DNA of 64,000 nt, from assembly GCA_963745675.1 (NCBI GenBank), contig CAVUYM010000018.1:620001-684000 (forward strand), given 5' to 3'. The translations under genes were made by a program, and so were the position numbers. This DNA comes from JAUIIK01 sp963745675. Lineage in GTDB: Bacteria; Chloroflexota; Chloroflexia; Thermomicrobiales; CFX8. Under the pieces are notes generated by a model. That model ran no database searches and was not told the DNA's origin. It saw only the letters and a program-made list of their open reading frames with translations. Each line of letters opens with the position of its first letter. Position 1 is the first letter of the stretch. This document shows, in pieces, positions 48,372-57,814 of this stretch.

Positions 48372-50443
48372 GTGCGGGAGGCCAACGAACAGCGCAAACT
48401 GGGGCTTATGGTAGTCGCAGTCTTATTCGTTGCTGCCGGTCTCGTGGGCGTCTTCACGGGTGGTGGCGCGTTTCTCGCAATGCGTGCCGTGTCATCGGGA
48501 GATGATCCAGAACCGACGCAGATCGCCGGTGTGGATGCTTCCGCAACCGTTGCTACCGAAAGCACTCCAACGGCTACAAGTGCCTCTCTCGCAACTTCGA
48601 CTCCAACAATCACCGTTGCTCCCGGAGAACCAACACCGACTCCTGAACCTGCTGTTCCATCGCCGACCGCGACGCTGCCAGTCGGCCAGCCAACCTCCAC
48701 CGCAACTCCGGAGCCTGAGGCGAGCGGGCTCATTCTGGTTGCGGACACCGCTGAAGACATCGTGCGCGCATTTGCGGACGATGGCTCGCTGGCCTTCTCG
48801 ATTGGGGAAGTCGGATCGAACGATGCCGCGTTCCATAGCGGATCGGGGATCGCGATTGCTCCCAATGAGGATATCTTCATCGCCGACACTTCGGGCGCGT
48901 CGCATCGTCCACACAAAACCCGACGGTTCGTTTGTCAACACATGGGGACAGCGCGGCTCTGGACCTGGTCAGTTTAGCCAGCCCTACGATCTCGCCGTTG
49001 ACGAAAACGGTTATGTCTACGTCGTCGACCGCGGCAACAATCGCATCCAGAAGTTTGCTTCGAACGGCAATTTCGTGAAGGAGTGGGGCACCGGCGATGA
49101 TACCGCCGATGACTTCGCGGCTCCCTCGTTCGACAATCCGACCTTCATCGTCGCAGATGAGGGCTATCTGTATGTATCCGATACCGGCAACGATCGCATC
49201 ATGCAGTTCGATTATGAAGGGCAACTGCTATTGATCTGGGACGGCCTCGGCTCACCGGCCAGGTCCTTTGAACAATCCAGGTGGCATTGGCATCGACCCC
49301 GACAACAATTTCTACATCACGGACACGAACAACCATCGCATCATCAAAGTCACCCGAGATGGCAATTTCCTCTGGGTCAGTGGGAGTGAAGGCGATGGCG
49401 ACGGTGAACTGCAATCTCCAACCAGCCTTGCGATCGACGGCGAAGCACTGCTCTATATCACCGACACCGGCAATGATCGCATCGCCAAATGGGACTTCGA
49501 AGGCAACCCAATGGAAGCGTGGTCTTCTCCATCGGGCAGCGTCTCGAGTTTTCTCGGACCGCACGACATCGCTTTGAGCTGGGATAAAAGCCAGATCTAC
49601 GTCTCGGAGACATCTGTCGCGGCTCTTACCGTCGTGACGCTCGCAGGCGAAATGATGGATGAGATGTTCAGCAGCCTTGCGCTCGATGGCCGGCTCGCTA
49701 ATCCGTTCTTCCTGACCGTTGGTCCCAACGGCAACATCTGGATCGCAGACAGCGGAAACAACAGAGTTCAGCAATTCGACCGATCCGGCCAATTCATCTC
49801 TAGCATCGGGGCCTATGGCACCGCAGTGACCCAATTTGATTACCCGCTTGGCCTAGCGTTCGGCAATGATGGCTCTCTCTTCATCGTGGATAGTCACAAT
49901 CATCGCGTGCAGCAATTCACCGCCAATGGGCAGTTCGTCCGGTCCTGGGGTGAGGAAGGCGACGGTGACGGAGAATTTCTCAGACCTCAAGGTATTGCCG
50001 TTGCGCCTGACGGCACTGTGCTCGTCGCCGATACGGACAATCACCGCATTCAGCGCTTTACATCCGCTGGCGAATTTCTCGGGACATGGGGCACGACTGA
50101 AGCCAGGGCTGCCCAGGGCGATTTCCAACGCCCGGTAGGCATTCTGACTGTCGGTGATTCCGTTTTCGTTACCGACCAGGGCAACAATCGCGTCCAGATC
50201 CTTGATCTGGCGGGTAACTGGATTGGAGGTTGGGGAGAACAGGGCGAAGGCGATGGCCAGTTCCAGGCCCCGGCCGGCATCGCTCTCGACAATGACGGCA
50301 ATATTCAAGTCGTCGACATTCTGAACCGTAGAGTACAGGTCTTCTCTCAGGATGGAACATTCCTGCGCAGCTGGAATGGCGCCAGCACAGCAGCCGGTCC
50401 ATTCACGATGCCCGTCGCCGTCCTCGTCCTCGCACCGGAATAG
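48372..50443 (+). CDS. Membrane-anchored NHL-repeat beta-propeller protein, two +1 frame breaks (copy 1)
   Basis: Order: an N-terminal membrane segment (LGLMVVAVLFVAAGLVGVF), a long Thr/Pro/Ser/Ala-rich linker, then NHL repeats such as YDLAVDENGYVYVVDRGNNR, DTNNHRIIKV and VADTDNHRIQRF, probably forming one or two six-bladed propellers outside the cell. The frame breaks +1 near 48899 and 49272. Corrected, the product is 689 residues against 684 for its neighbour, which has the same architecture. A role in surface or ligand binding is probable but not shown. GTG 48372 is the start. Confidence 0.85.
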
Positions 50444-50452
50444 GCCTATCCA

Positions 50453-52507
50453 TTGGAGCAATTTCTCCGCTCCCTACCGCGCAGCGTCGCTCTGGTTCTC
50501 GGTGCATTCCTCACGATGCTCCTCGTCGGCGGGATCATTGGCATTTTGGTCGTGCTCGGGCTGAACACTCTCGGTGACGATGCAGCGACTTCGACACCGC
50601 AATCGACGTTTGAAAGCCGCCAGCCATCGTCGACTCGCGCGCCCACAGAGCCAATCGAATCTACGGCGGTGCCGAGCCGCGAAGCCACTGTCACCGCTAC
50701 ATCTACGCCGGATGCGCCAGTTACTCCTTCGTTCACTCTTCAGCTCCCGACTGTGACAGCAACGCCAGCGGCAATCGCCACCGCGACCACAGAAGCTGGT
50801 CCGGAAATTCCGTCCGGAAGCGTGTACGTCGCCGACCTCGCAGCCCGCGTCGTCGTGGCACTCGATCCCGAGGGCAATGAACTGGCCAGTTGGGGGGCAC
50901 CCGGCCCCGCGGCTGCCTTCGACGTACCAGCACGCATCGCCGCCGGACCCGATGGCTCGATCTATCTCTCGGTCTTCGAGGAGCATATGATCTACCGCAT
51001 CAGCCGAGAGGGCGAGTTACTTCAGAGGTGGGGATCGTTCGGCGAGGGCGCAGGCGCGTTTCGCTGGCCCGAGGGGATCGCCGTCGACGCGCAGGGCGAT
51101 GTCTACGTCGCTGACACTGGCAATAGCCGTATTCAGAAATTCAGCGCGACCGGAGAGTTTCTCGTCGAATGGGGACTGTACGGTGGCGACCCCGGCCGCT
51201 TTGACCGGCCAATCGCTATCGCCACCCGGCAGGATCAGATCTACGTAGCTGAAGCCGGTAACAACCGCGTGCAATGGTTCGACGCCTTCGGCACATTCAA
51301 GGGACAGTGGGATGGCAGTGAGAGCGGCGCACCACTCTCCAACCCGACCGGACTGACGGTCGACTCGGCGGGCAATGTATACGTCGCAGACACCGGCAAC
51401 AACCGCATTCTGAAATTCACCCGGGATGGCAGCTTCATCCTCCAATGGGGAGAGGCAGGCGCAGCAAACGGGCAGTTCGCTGCCCCGGTTGGCCTGACGG
51501 CCGATAACGTAGACGGAATCTACGTCGCCGATAGTGGCAACAACCGCGTACAGAAGTTTGACTTCGACGGTAATCACCAGTTTTCAGCCGGCTCATACGG
51601 CCTCGAAGACGGTCAGTTCGTAGTCGCGAAGGACGTTACTAGCAGTCGTGACGGTTCAATCCTCGCAATCGACCAGACGCTGCCTCGTATTCAGCGATTG
51701 GCTACGAACGGCAGCTTTGGCGGAACGCTCTGGGCGGCAGGCTCAGAGCTCGGTGCGTTTGGTCGCCCCTGGGGCGTCGGAGTTGCGCCGGACGGCACCG
51801 TATATGTTAGTGACGCCCTGCATGACCGGGTGCAGGTGTTTAGTGAGTCTGGCGAACTTCTGGCCGTTTGGGGAGGTTTCGGGACTGAGCCGGGTCGTTT
51901 CGATACCCCTCTCGGCATCGCTGTCGATCCTGCCGGAGTTATTTACATCGTTGACAGCGAGAACCATCGTATCCAGAAACTGTCCCCAGATGGGCAGGTG
52001 CTTCAGATATGGGGCGGGAATGGGCCGAGTGACGACGGCAACGGTTCCGATCCTGGCCAGTTCCACGACCCACATGGTATCGCCCTCGACGCGAAAACCA
52101 ACGTCTACATCGCCGATACCGCCAATAACCGCGTTCAGAAATTCGATAGCGACGGCAACCTGCTCGCGACCTGGGGGACTGAAGGTGACGGCACCGGCCA
52201 GTTCCGTCGCCCGGTCGCCATCGCGATCAATGACGCCGCAAACACCGTCTACGTCGCAGATCAAGGTAATCCGAGGATACAGATCTTCTCCCTAGACGGC
52301 GACTACCTGGGACAGTGGGCTAGCCGCGAGACAATCGCTGGCCTTGCAATTGATCCCCAGAACGGACTCTTCGTCTCTTACACCGACGACTCGTCGAACA
52401 ATCTGCAACAACTCGACATCGATGACGACTTCCTCGTTATCCGTGGAGGCCAGGCATTCGGCACGCACCAATTCCTGGGACCGGCCGGGGTTGCGCTACG
52501 CCCTTGA
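50453..52507 (+). CDS. Membrane-anchored NHL-repeat beta-propeller protein (copy 2, intact)
   Basis: A 684-residue paralogue of the gene before it. A membrane segment (LVLGAFLTMLLVGGIIGIL) is followed by a low-complexity Thr/Pro/Ala/Ser linker (residues about 45-125) and many NHL repeats, for example NVYVADTGNNRILKFTRDG and GIYVADSGNNRVQKFDFDG. It starts at TTG 50453, 9 bp after the previous stop. NHL domains mostly mediate binding rather than catalysis. The gene is uninterrupted and serves as a control for the broken copy. Confidence 0.9.
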   Translation: MEQFLRSLPRSVALVLGAFLTMLLVGGIIGILVVLGLNTLGDDAATSTPQSTFESRQPSSTRAPTEPIESTAVPSREATVTATSTPDAPVTPSFTLQLPTVTATPAAIATATTEAGPEIPSGSVYVADLAARVVVALDPEGNELASWGAPGPAAAFDVPARIAAGPDGSIYLSVFEEHMIYRISREGELLQRWGSFGEGAGAFRWPEGIAVDAQGDVYVADTGNSRIQKFSATGEFLVEWGLYGGDPGRFDRPIAIATRQDQIYVAEAGNNRVQWFDAFGTFKGQWDGSESGAPLSNPTGLTVDSAGNVYVADTGNNRILKFTRDGSFILQWGEAGAANGQFAAPVGLTADNVDGIYVADSGNNRVQKFDFDGNHQFSAGSYGLEDGQFVVAKDVTSSRDGSILAIDQTLPRIQRLATNGSFGGTLWAAGSELGAFGRPWGVGVAPDGTVYVSDALHDRVQVFSESGELLAVWGGFGTEPGRFDTPLGIAVDPAGVIYIVDSENHRIQKLSPDGQVLQIWGGNGPSDDGNGSDPGQFHDPHGIALDAKTNVYIADTANNRVQKFDSDGNLLATWGTEGDGTGQFRRPVAIAINDAANTVYVADQGNPRIQIFSLDGDYLGQWASRETIAGLAIDPQNGLFVSYTDDSSNNLQQLDIDDDFLVIRGGQAFGTHQFLGPAGVALRP

Positions 52508-52552
52508 TCTAGAATGGGCCGGTTCATGTTCTCAGGCAGGGAAGGGATGGCC

Positions 52553-53020
52553 ATGACGGTCGAAGGTATCTTCACGACAAGCGCGGCGAGCGAACCGATG
52601 ATCGCCCATACCCAGATCGAGGCGATCGCTGGCAAGGGGCTGGCAGGCGACCGCTACACGCTCGAGACGGGCTTCTATAGCGATGGCCAGGACGGCCGGC
52701 AACTGACCCTGATCGAGGCCGAAGATCTCGAACAGCTCAATGCCAGCGGCGTCGAGCTGAGCCAGCAGGAGTCCCGGCGCAACATCGTCACCCGCGGCGT
52801 TGCGTTGCCACCCTTGATTGGGCAGCAATTCTCTGTTGGCGACGTCCTCTGCGAAGGCATCCGGATGTGCCCGCCCTGTAACCACCTCGAAGATCTGACC
52901 CGTCCCGGTCCACTGCGTGGCCTGGCGCGGTCGGGCGGCATTCGCGCCCACATACTGCGCGGCGGAACGATTCAGATTGGTGATGAGATACGCGTAGCCC
53001 CAAAGACGACGGAAGCATAG
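52553..53020 (+). CDS. MOSC-domain protein
   Basis: A 155-residue single-domain MOSC protein. It opens with MTVEGIFTTSAASEPM and has GKGLAGDRYTLETG, LTLIEAEDLEQLN, RRNIVTRGVALPPLIG, and the conserved Cys in GIRMCPPCNHLEDLTR. Such domains bind molybdenum cofactor sulfur or carry activated sulfur. No other Moco genes are nearby. The next gene begins 15 bp later and may be co-transcribed. Confidence 0.88.
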   Translation: MTVEGIFTTSAASEPMIAHTQIEAIAGKGLAGDRYTLETGFYSDGQDGRQLTLIEAEDLEQLNASGVELSQQESRRNIVTRGVALPPLIGQQFSVGDVLCEGIRMCPPCNHLEDLTRPGPLRGLARSGGIRAHILRGGTIQIGDEIRVAPKTTEA

Positions 53021-53035
53021 AAACAGGAGGCGACC

Positions 53036-53863
53036 ATGCTCGCGAACCATGCCCGCAAACGACTGGAATCTGGTGAACCATCGATCGGAACCTGGCTCTC
53101 GATTCCCAGCCCGGAAGCTGCTGGGCTGGTCTCCCGGCTCGGGTTCGACTGGTTGACCGTCGACGCCGAACACAGCCCGGTCGACATCCTGACGCTGGCG
53201 AGAATGTTCAGCGCCATCAGCGCCTTCGGTACTGCTCCGATGGTCCGCATTCCCTGGAACACGCCCGAGAATTTCAAGCGCGCGCTCGACGCCGGCGCCT
53301 GGGGCATCGTCGTTCCGATGGTCAATAGCCGCGAAGAGGCGGAGCGAGCCGTCGAGGCGGCGCGCTACCACCCGCTCGGCAACCGCAGCGTCGGCGGCAG
53401 CGGCCACGCGATGAGCTTCCGCGCCGAGTCCAGCGACTACTTCGCCCGCGCCAACGACGAGATTCTGCTGGTGCTCCAGATCGAACATGCCGACGGTGTT
53501 GAACATTGCGAGGAGATTCTGAGCGTGCCTGGCGTCGATGCCTGTTTCATCGGGCCGAACGACCTGGCGGCATCAATGGGGCTGGGCCTGGGCACACCGC
53601 TTGAAAGCGACAACCCTGACGTCATCGCAGCGATCGACCATGTCCTGAAGACGGCCAAGAAGGTCGGCGTAGCTCCCGGCATCCACACATCGGGCGTCGA
53701 AGGCATCAACATGCGTATCGCGCAGGGCTTCCAGTATCTGGCGCTGGCGTCGGAATCACGCTACATGGTCGCCTCGCTGACCGAAGCCCTGAAAGGTGTC
53801 AACTGGACAGCCTCCGAGCGCGACACGCCCGGCGGCGCAGGCGGCGAGGTCGTGCGCTATTAG
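53036..53863 (+). CDS. HpcH/HpaI-family aldolase
   Basis: A 275-residue metal-dependent class II aldolase of the 2-keto-3-deoxy sugar acid / 4-hydroxy-2-oxoacid type. It has EPSIGTWLSIPSPEAAGLVS, DWLTVDAEHSPVDILT, PMVRIPWNTPENFKRALD, the metal-binding Glu in VLQIEHADGVEHCEEIL, and CFIGPNDLAASMGLGLG. It cleaves or forms a pyruvate-derived carbon-carbon bond. It has a clear aggaggc ribosome-binding site. The 163 bp to the convergent MMPL gene show no terminator. Confidence 0.92.
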   Translation: MLANHARKRLESGEPSIGTWLSIPSPEAAGLVSRLGFDWLTVDAEHSPVDILTLARMFSAISAFGTAPMVRIPWNTPENFKRALDAGAWGIVVPMVNSREEAERAVEAARYHPLGNRSVGGSGHAMSFRAESSDYFARANDEILLVLQIEHADGVEHCEEILSVPGVDACFIGPNDLAASMGLGLGTPLESDNPDVIAAIDHVLKTAKKVGVAPGIHTSGVEGINMRIAQGFQYLALASESRYMVASLTEALKGVNWTASERDTPGGAGGEVVRY

Positions 53864-54026
53864 CCTGAGGGAGCGTTGCGAAATGCGAGCGGGTAATCGT
53901 TGAGCGCACCGTCGATACCGATTCGAATGCGAACGCCGTTGCTCCCCCGCTCGCCGGATGAGGGCCACCGGGCGGCGACCCCGCTCGAACTCGTTTCTGA
54001 CCTGGTGATACCCAGCAAATCAGGTG

Positions 54027-56327
54027 TCATTCAGAAGCTGTAGACGGCAAGGGTTCCGCGGCAGCCGAATACTCCTCAATCTCTGGAATAAACTTGCCAA
54101 TTGAGCGCGGCATCCACCAGTTCCAATCCTCCATTAATTTCATCGAAGCTGGAACCAGCACCAATCTCACAAGGGTCATATCGAGTAGCACCGCAACTGC
54201 CAGCGCGAACCCGATCTCCTTGATGACGAGGACATCGGTCAATGCAAATGAGCCAAAAACGACGATCATGATCAACCCGGCGGCAGTGATGACGCCAGCC
54301 GTGCGGTCGATTCCCCTCGCCACCGATTCTTCGTTCGAATAACCCTGGCGGTAATATTCCCGCACTCTGCTGAGTACGAAGACCTCATAGTCGGTGCTAA
54401 GGCCGAACAGCACGGAGAAGAGCAATACCGGCGTATAGCTCAGGACCGCACCAAGCGAATCGAATCCGAGGATTGAATCACCAACTCCAAATTGGAACAC
54501 AATGACAAGTACCCCATAGCTCGCGCCGAGACCTATCAGGTTCAAGATGATGGCTTTGAGCGGCAGGATAAGTGAGTGAAAAAAGAGCATGAGGATCACG
54601 AACGTGACGATCAGGCTTAGCACGAGCAGGATAGGGAACTGGTCGTAGACGACACGATCAAAATCGTAGTGTTGAGCGGCTGAGCCTCCGACCAGAGCGC
54701 GCACTCCAGGTTTGCCACTGGACCATGTATGCGCTTTGTTGCGGAGATCCAGCATGAGATCGACAGTTTCCGGATCTGTCTCACCTTTGCGGGGATACAC
54801 GATCAGGGTTGTCGTCGTATTTGAACCTTCGAGATTCGCGATTCGTTTCGCGACTCGTTCCCGATCTGGGTTTGCGCCTATTGTCACGGGAGAAAGTGAG
54901 CGCATCCATGTCTCAGAAGGATTGGGGATCAAGCTGGCGAGCGACTGAACTTCAACAACCCTCTCATCCATCGCGATTTCGCGATGCAGACTGAGGATGC
55001 CCGCCATGATGTCAGGCTGCCAGAGCGCGCCTTCGTCGGCGGTTTCAATGACAACGAAGATTGGCGCGGCGTAGCCAGGTCCAAATTGGCGCTCGACAAG
55101 CTCGAACGCAACACGAGATTCGGCCGATTTGGGCAGAACGTCGACTGTCACGCCGGTGCGCTCAAGCCAGAGCGCCGGGAGTGCCAGGAGTCCCAGGATG
55201 AGTAGCGCGGTTGCCAGACTGACCCATGGCTTCGACATCACGCGGCGCGACCACCGCTCCCAGAAATGCGAAGGACCTGAACGGTTAATTGGAACCAGCC
55301 GGCGAATATCGCCGCGCTCGATCCAGCTGCCGAGGATCGACAGAAGAGCTGGAAGTAGCGTCAGAGCGGCGATGACGGCAACTGCCGACACCACAGCGAT
55401 CGATAGAGCAATCGATCGAATGACCATCACGGGAAAGAGTGTCAGAACGCCCATCGTAAGCATCAATGTCAGGCCAGAGAATGTGATCGAACGGCCAGCC
55501 GACTGCAGCGTTGCTTCAACGGCATCGGGAACAGGACGCGACGCGAGCTCTTCGCGGAATCGACTCACCAGAATCAGAGAGAAATCGATCGCCAGTCCAA
55601 GCCCGATCATCGTCGCAGTGTTGAGCGCGAAGATTGAGATGTCACCGAATTGCGCCAGCACATACAGTACAGCTAGCGAGTTTGCGACGCAGACAATACC
55701 CAGGATCAGCGGCACCCCGGCAGCGACCAGCGACCCGAACACAATCACCAGGAGTAAGAACACGATAGGAAAGGTAATGCGTTCTACGCGTACGAGGTCG
55801 GCGGCGCTTGCCTGCTCGACGTCATAGTTCACCGCGGCCTGACCGATCAGGTAGCTATCGACGTTCTCCGAGCGCACAAGCTCACGGAGATGCGGGGACT
55901 CCTCTTCGAGAAGATTTTCGTCGCCTTGAAGTGTGACCCACGCGTACGTCGTGTGGTTATCCGGACTGACCATTTGCGGCAGACCGGTATCATAAAAGGA
56001 CTCGGTCTTTGTAACGATTTCTTCACCGTCAAGGTTCGTCAACGCCCCCTGGACGCTGTCACGAAAGATGCCATCGGTGACGTACAGCGTATCTGAGTGA
56101 AAGACAACCAGAGCTGCTTTGTCCGACGAAATGTCTAGATCCCGGGACAGCACCTTAGATGCCTCGTTGAACTCGGTTCCCGGGAGACTGAATCCGCCAA
56201 CTTTCAAAACATGGTCTACCTGGCTCGCGCCAATCCCGCCGACGATGAGCAAGACGAGCCAGGCGGCGATCACGAGCCATCGGTGCTGATATGACCGTCG
56301 CGCTAACCAGGAGTAAAAGGCCGTCAT
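54027..56327 (-). CDS. MMPL-family RND transporter
   Basis: A 766-residue membrane protein with about twelve membrane segments in two halves. The diagnostic signatures are GLGLAIDFSLILVSRFREEL in the first half and LFGLSTDYEVFVLSRVREYY in the second, with large extracytoplasmic loops. It uses the proton gradient to export lipids or hydrophobic compounds. It starts 1 bp after the cyclic-nucleotide-binding gene stops, so the two are co-transcribed. Confidence 0.92.
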   Translation of the reverse strand: MTAFYSWLARRSYQHRWLVIAAWLVLLIVGGIGASQVDHVLKVGGFSLPGTEFNEASKVLSRDLDISSDKAALVVFHSDTLYVTDGIFRDSVQGALTNLDGEEIVTKTESFYDTGLPQMVSPDNHTTYAWVTLQGDENLLEEESPHLRELVRSENVDSYLIGQAAVNYDVEQASAADLVRVERITFPIVFLLLVIVFGSLVAAGVPLILGIVCVANSLAVLYVLAQFGDISIFALNTATMIGLGLAIDFSLILVSRFREELASRPVPDAVEATLQSAGRSITFSGLTLMLTMGVLTLFPVMVIRSIALSIAVVSAVAVIAALTLLPALLSILGSWIERGDIRRLVPINRSGPSHFWERWSRRVMSKPWVSLATALLILGLLALPALWLERTGVTVDVLPKSAESRVAFELVERQFGPGYAAPIFVVIETADEGALWQPDIMAGILSLHREIAMDERVVEVQSLASLIPNPSETWMRSLSPVTIGANPDRERVAKRIANLEGSNTTTTLIVYPRKGETDPETVDLMLDLRNKAHTWSSGKPGVRALVGGSAAQHYDFDRVVYDQFPILLVLSLIVTFVILMLFFHSLILPLKAIILNLIGLGASYGVLVIVFQFGVGDSILGFDSLGAVLSYTPVLLFSVLFGLSTDYEVFVLSRVREYYRQGYSNEESVARGIDRTAGVITAAGLIMIVVFGSFALTDVLVIKEIGFALAVAVLLDMTLVRLVLVPASMKLMEDWNWWMPRSIGKFIPEIEEYSAAAEPLPSTASE

Positions 56328-56328
56328 G

Positions 56329-57777
56329 TCAGTTCCCGTCGCGGGCCATTTTGCGCGCGGTCTCCCGGGTCCGACTTAGCGCAGTACGGGTGATATTCTG
56401 TTCTACTTCCAGGGCATGCCCAAGATAACGCGTGTACGCGTCGCGGTCTAACTGCAAGAGTGCCATCGGCGAGGCGGCAACAACGTCAGCCATCCGTGGC
56501 TCGCCGGTGAGTAACGCAATCTCACCAAAATAGTCTCCTGCCGCCAGGCGCGCGACCGTTACCCCTTCACCATCTTCGCTTCCGATCCTCACCTCGGCCT
56601 CTCCGGACTCGACCAGGTACAGGCTGTCGCTGAGCTCATTCTGACGGACGATGATGTCACCCGCCGTGACCTCAACCCGCGTCATGAAGGTACCGAGAAT
56701 GGCTGCTTCGGATACAGAGAGTCCTTGGAACAGATCGGTCTGTCTGAGGCTTTCGCCAGCCGCAAGTAATTGCTGGCGTTCGAGCATCGGGCGATCTTCC
56801 TGTCCTAACCGGGCATCGCTGAGTGCCGCCAATCCGCCGGTCGGCTCCAGACCGCTGCTGGTCGTCGAAGTTTCCCGCTTCAGCGCGAAGAGCGCGAGCA
56901 AGCCGCGCTTCCCGGGTTGCTCAAGCGCCACTTCAATGGCGTCCAGGCGGCTCAACATATGCTTGGATACGTCCGACGAGAGGGCGGCAAAGGGAAAAAC
57001 CGTGCAGAATTGATAACGTGGAAAGAGAAACGAAGCTTTCGCCTCGTAAGGAATCGTGCCGTGAAGGACGACAAGCGGAGCGTGGAAGAATTCCAGGTTC
57101 TGCTGCGCCACGCCTTCTTCTAAATCGCCGAGGATCGCGTCGACTTCAATCCTGAGCGGCCCTGCCAGCGATCGAAAGAGCGCTACGCCCACTTCGATGG
57201 CGCTGCGTGCGCCAAGCTCGTTGAAGGTATGCAGCCGCTGATTCTTGACGAAGCGTCCCAACTCGCGAAATTTCATAATCGGGAGATCGGGCAGCACACG
57301 CAGACGGTTGAAAATTCCCCAGCCGTGTACTCGTTCCACCGGAAAAAGGGGACGTTCTCGGTCTCGCAGTGTGACGCCCGGGTCGGCGGCGGGTGGAGCT
57401 TCTACGGCCGCATAACAGAGGATCTCGCCCGTCTCGGCAGAAAGCGCGATAACGTGAAAGTCGTCATCGCTGATAGCACTTCTATCCTCGTGATCGAGCT
57501 GTTGCTGGTAGGCGCTTTCAAGATCAATGAAGTTAACCGCCATGTACTGGGCAAGGCGGTATGTAAGCAGCGCGACAATCTGAGCCTCGCTCAATAACGC
57601 CGTTGGAAGAACGACCGTGCCGACACCGTTGCGGTCTGGTAGGCGATAGATCACCCGCGGGTCATCTATTTCAAGAAGTTCGGGCAGGCGAATCTCAGCG
57701 GCCCGCTCAATGATGCTACGTACATACCGTTCAACATCAGATGGTTCAGACTGGGACTCACTGGCAAGGCTGTTCAT
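56329..57777 (-). CDS. Cyclic-nucleotide-binding domain protein linked to MMPL transporter
   Basis: A 482-residue protein. The N-terminal two thirds have no recognised family; they contain an aspartate/glutamate-rich start and the phrase FNRLRVLPDLPIMKFRELGR. The C-terminal 120 residues are a CAP-type cyclic-nucleotide-binding domain: GDIIVRQNELSDSLYLVESG and the phosphate-binding cassette YFGEIALLTGEPRMADV. There is no DNA-binding domain after it. Overlap with the transporter suggests it gates or regulates export. There is no membrane segment. Confidence 0.82.
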   Translation of the reverse strand: MNSLASESQSEPSDVERYVRSIIERAAEIRLPELLEIDDPRVIYRLPDRNGVGTVVLPTALLSEAQIVALLTYRLAQYMAVNFIDLESAYQQQLDHEDRSAISDDDFHVIALSAETGEILCYAAVEAPPAADPGVTLRDRERPLFPVERVHGWGIFNRLRVLPDLPIMKFRELGRFVKNQRLHTFNELGARSAIEVGVALFRSLAGPLRIEVDAILGDLEEGVAQQNLEFFHAPLVVLHGTIPYEAKASFLFPRYQFCTVFPFAALSSDVSKHMLSRLDAIEVALEQPGKRGLLALFALKRETSTTSSGLEPTGGLAALSDARLGQEDRPMLERQQLLAAGESLRQTDLFQGLSVSEAAILGTFMTRVEVTAGDIIVRQNELSDSLYLVESGEAEVRIGSEDGEGVTVARLAAGDYFGEIALLTGEPRMADVVAASPMALLQLDRDAYTRYLGHALEVEQNITRTALSRTRETARKMARDGN

Positions 57778-57814
57778 TCAAACTCCATGGCAATGATCGA
57801 AACGAGACACCCGA

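Noticed and set aside
14140..49280. A shared slippery heptamer or stimulatory signal at the +1 breaks
   Set aside because: I listed the local sequence of all 23 sites and found no common codon, stop-codon context or ribosome-binding-like stimulator, so programmed frameshifting is not supported by motif.
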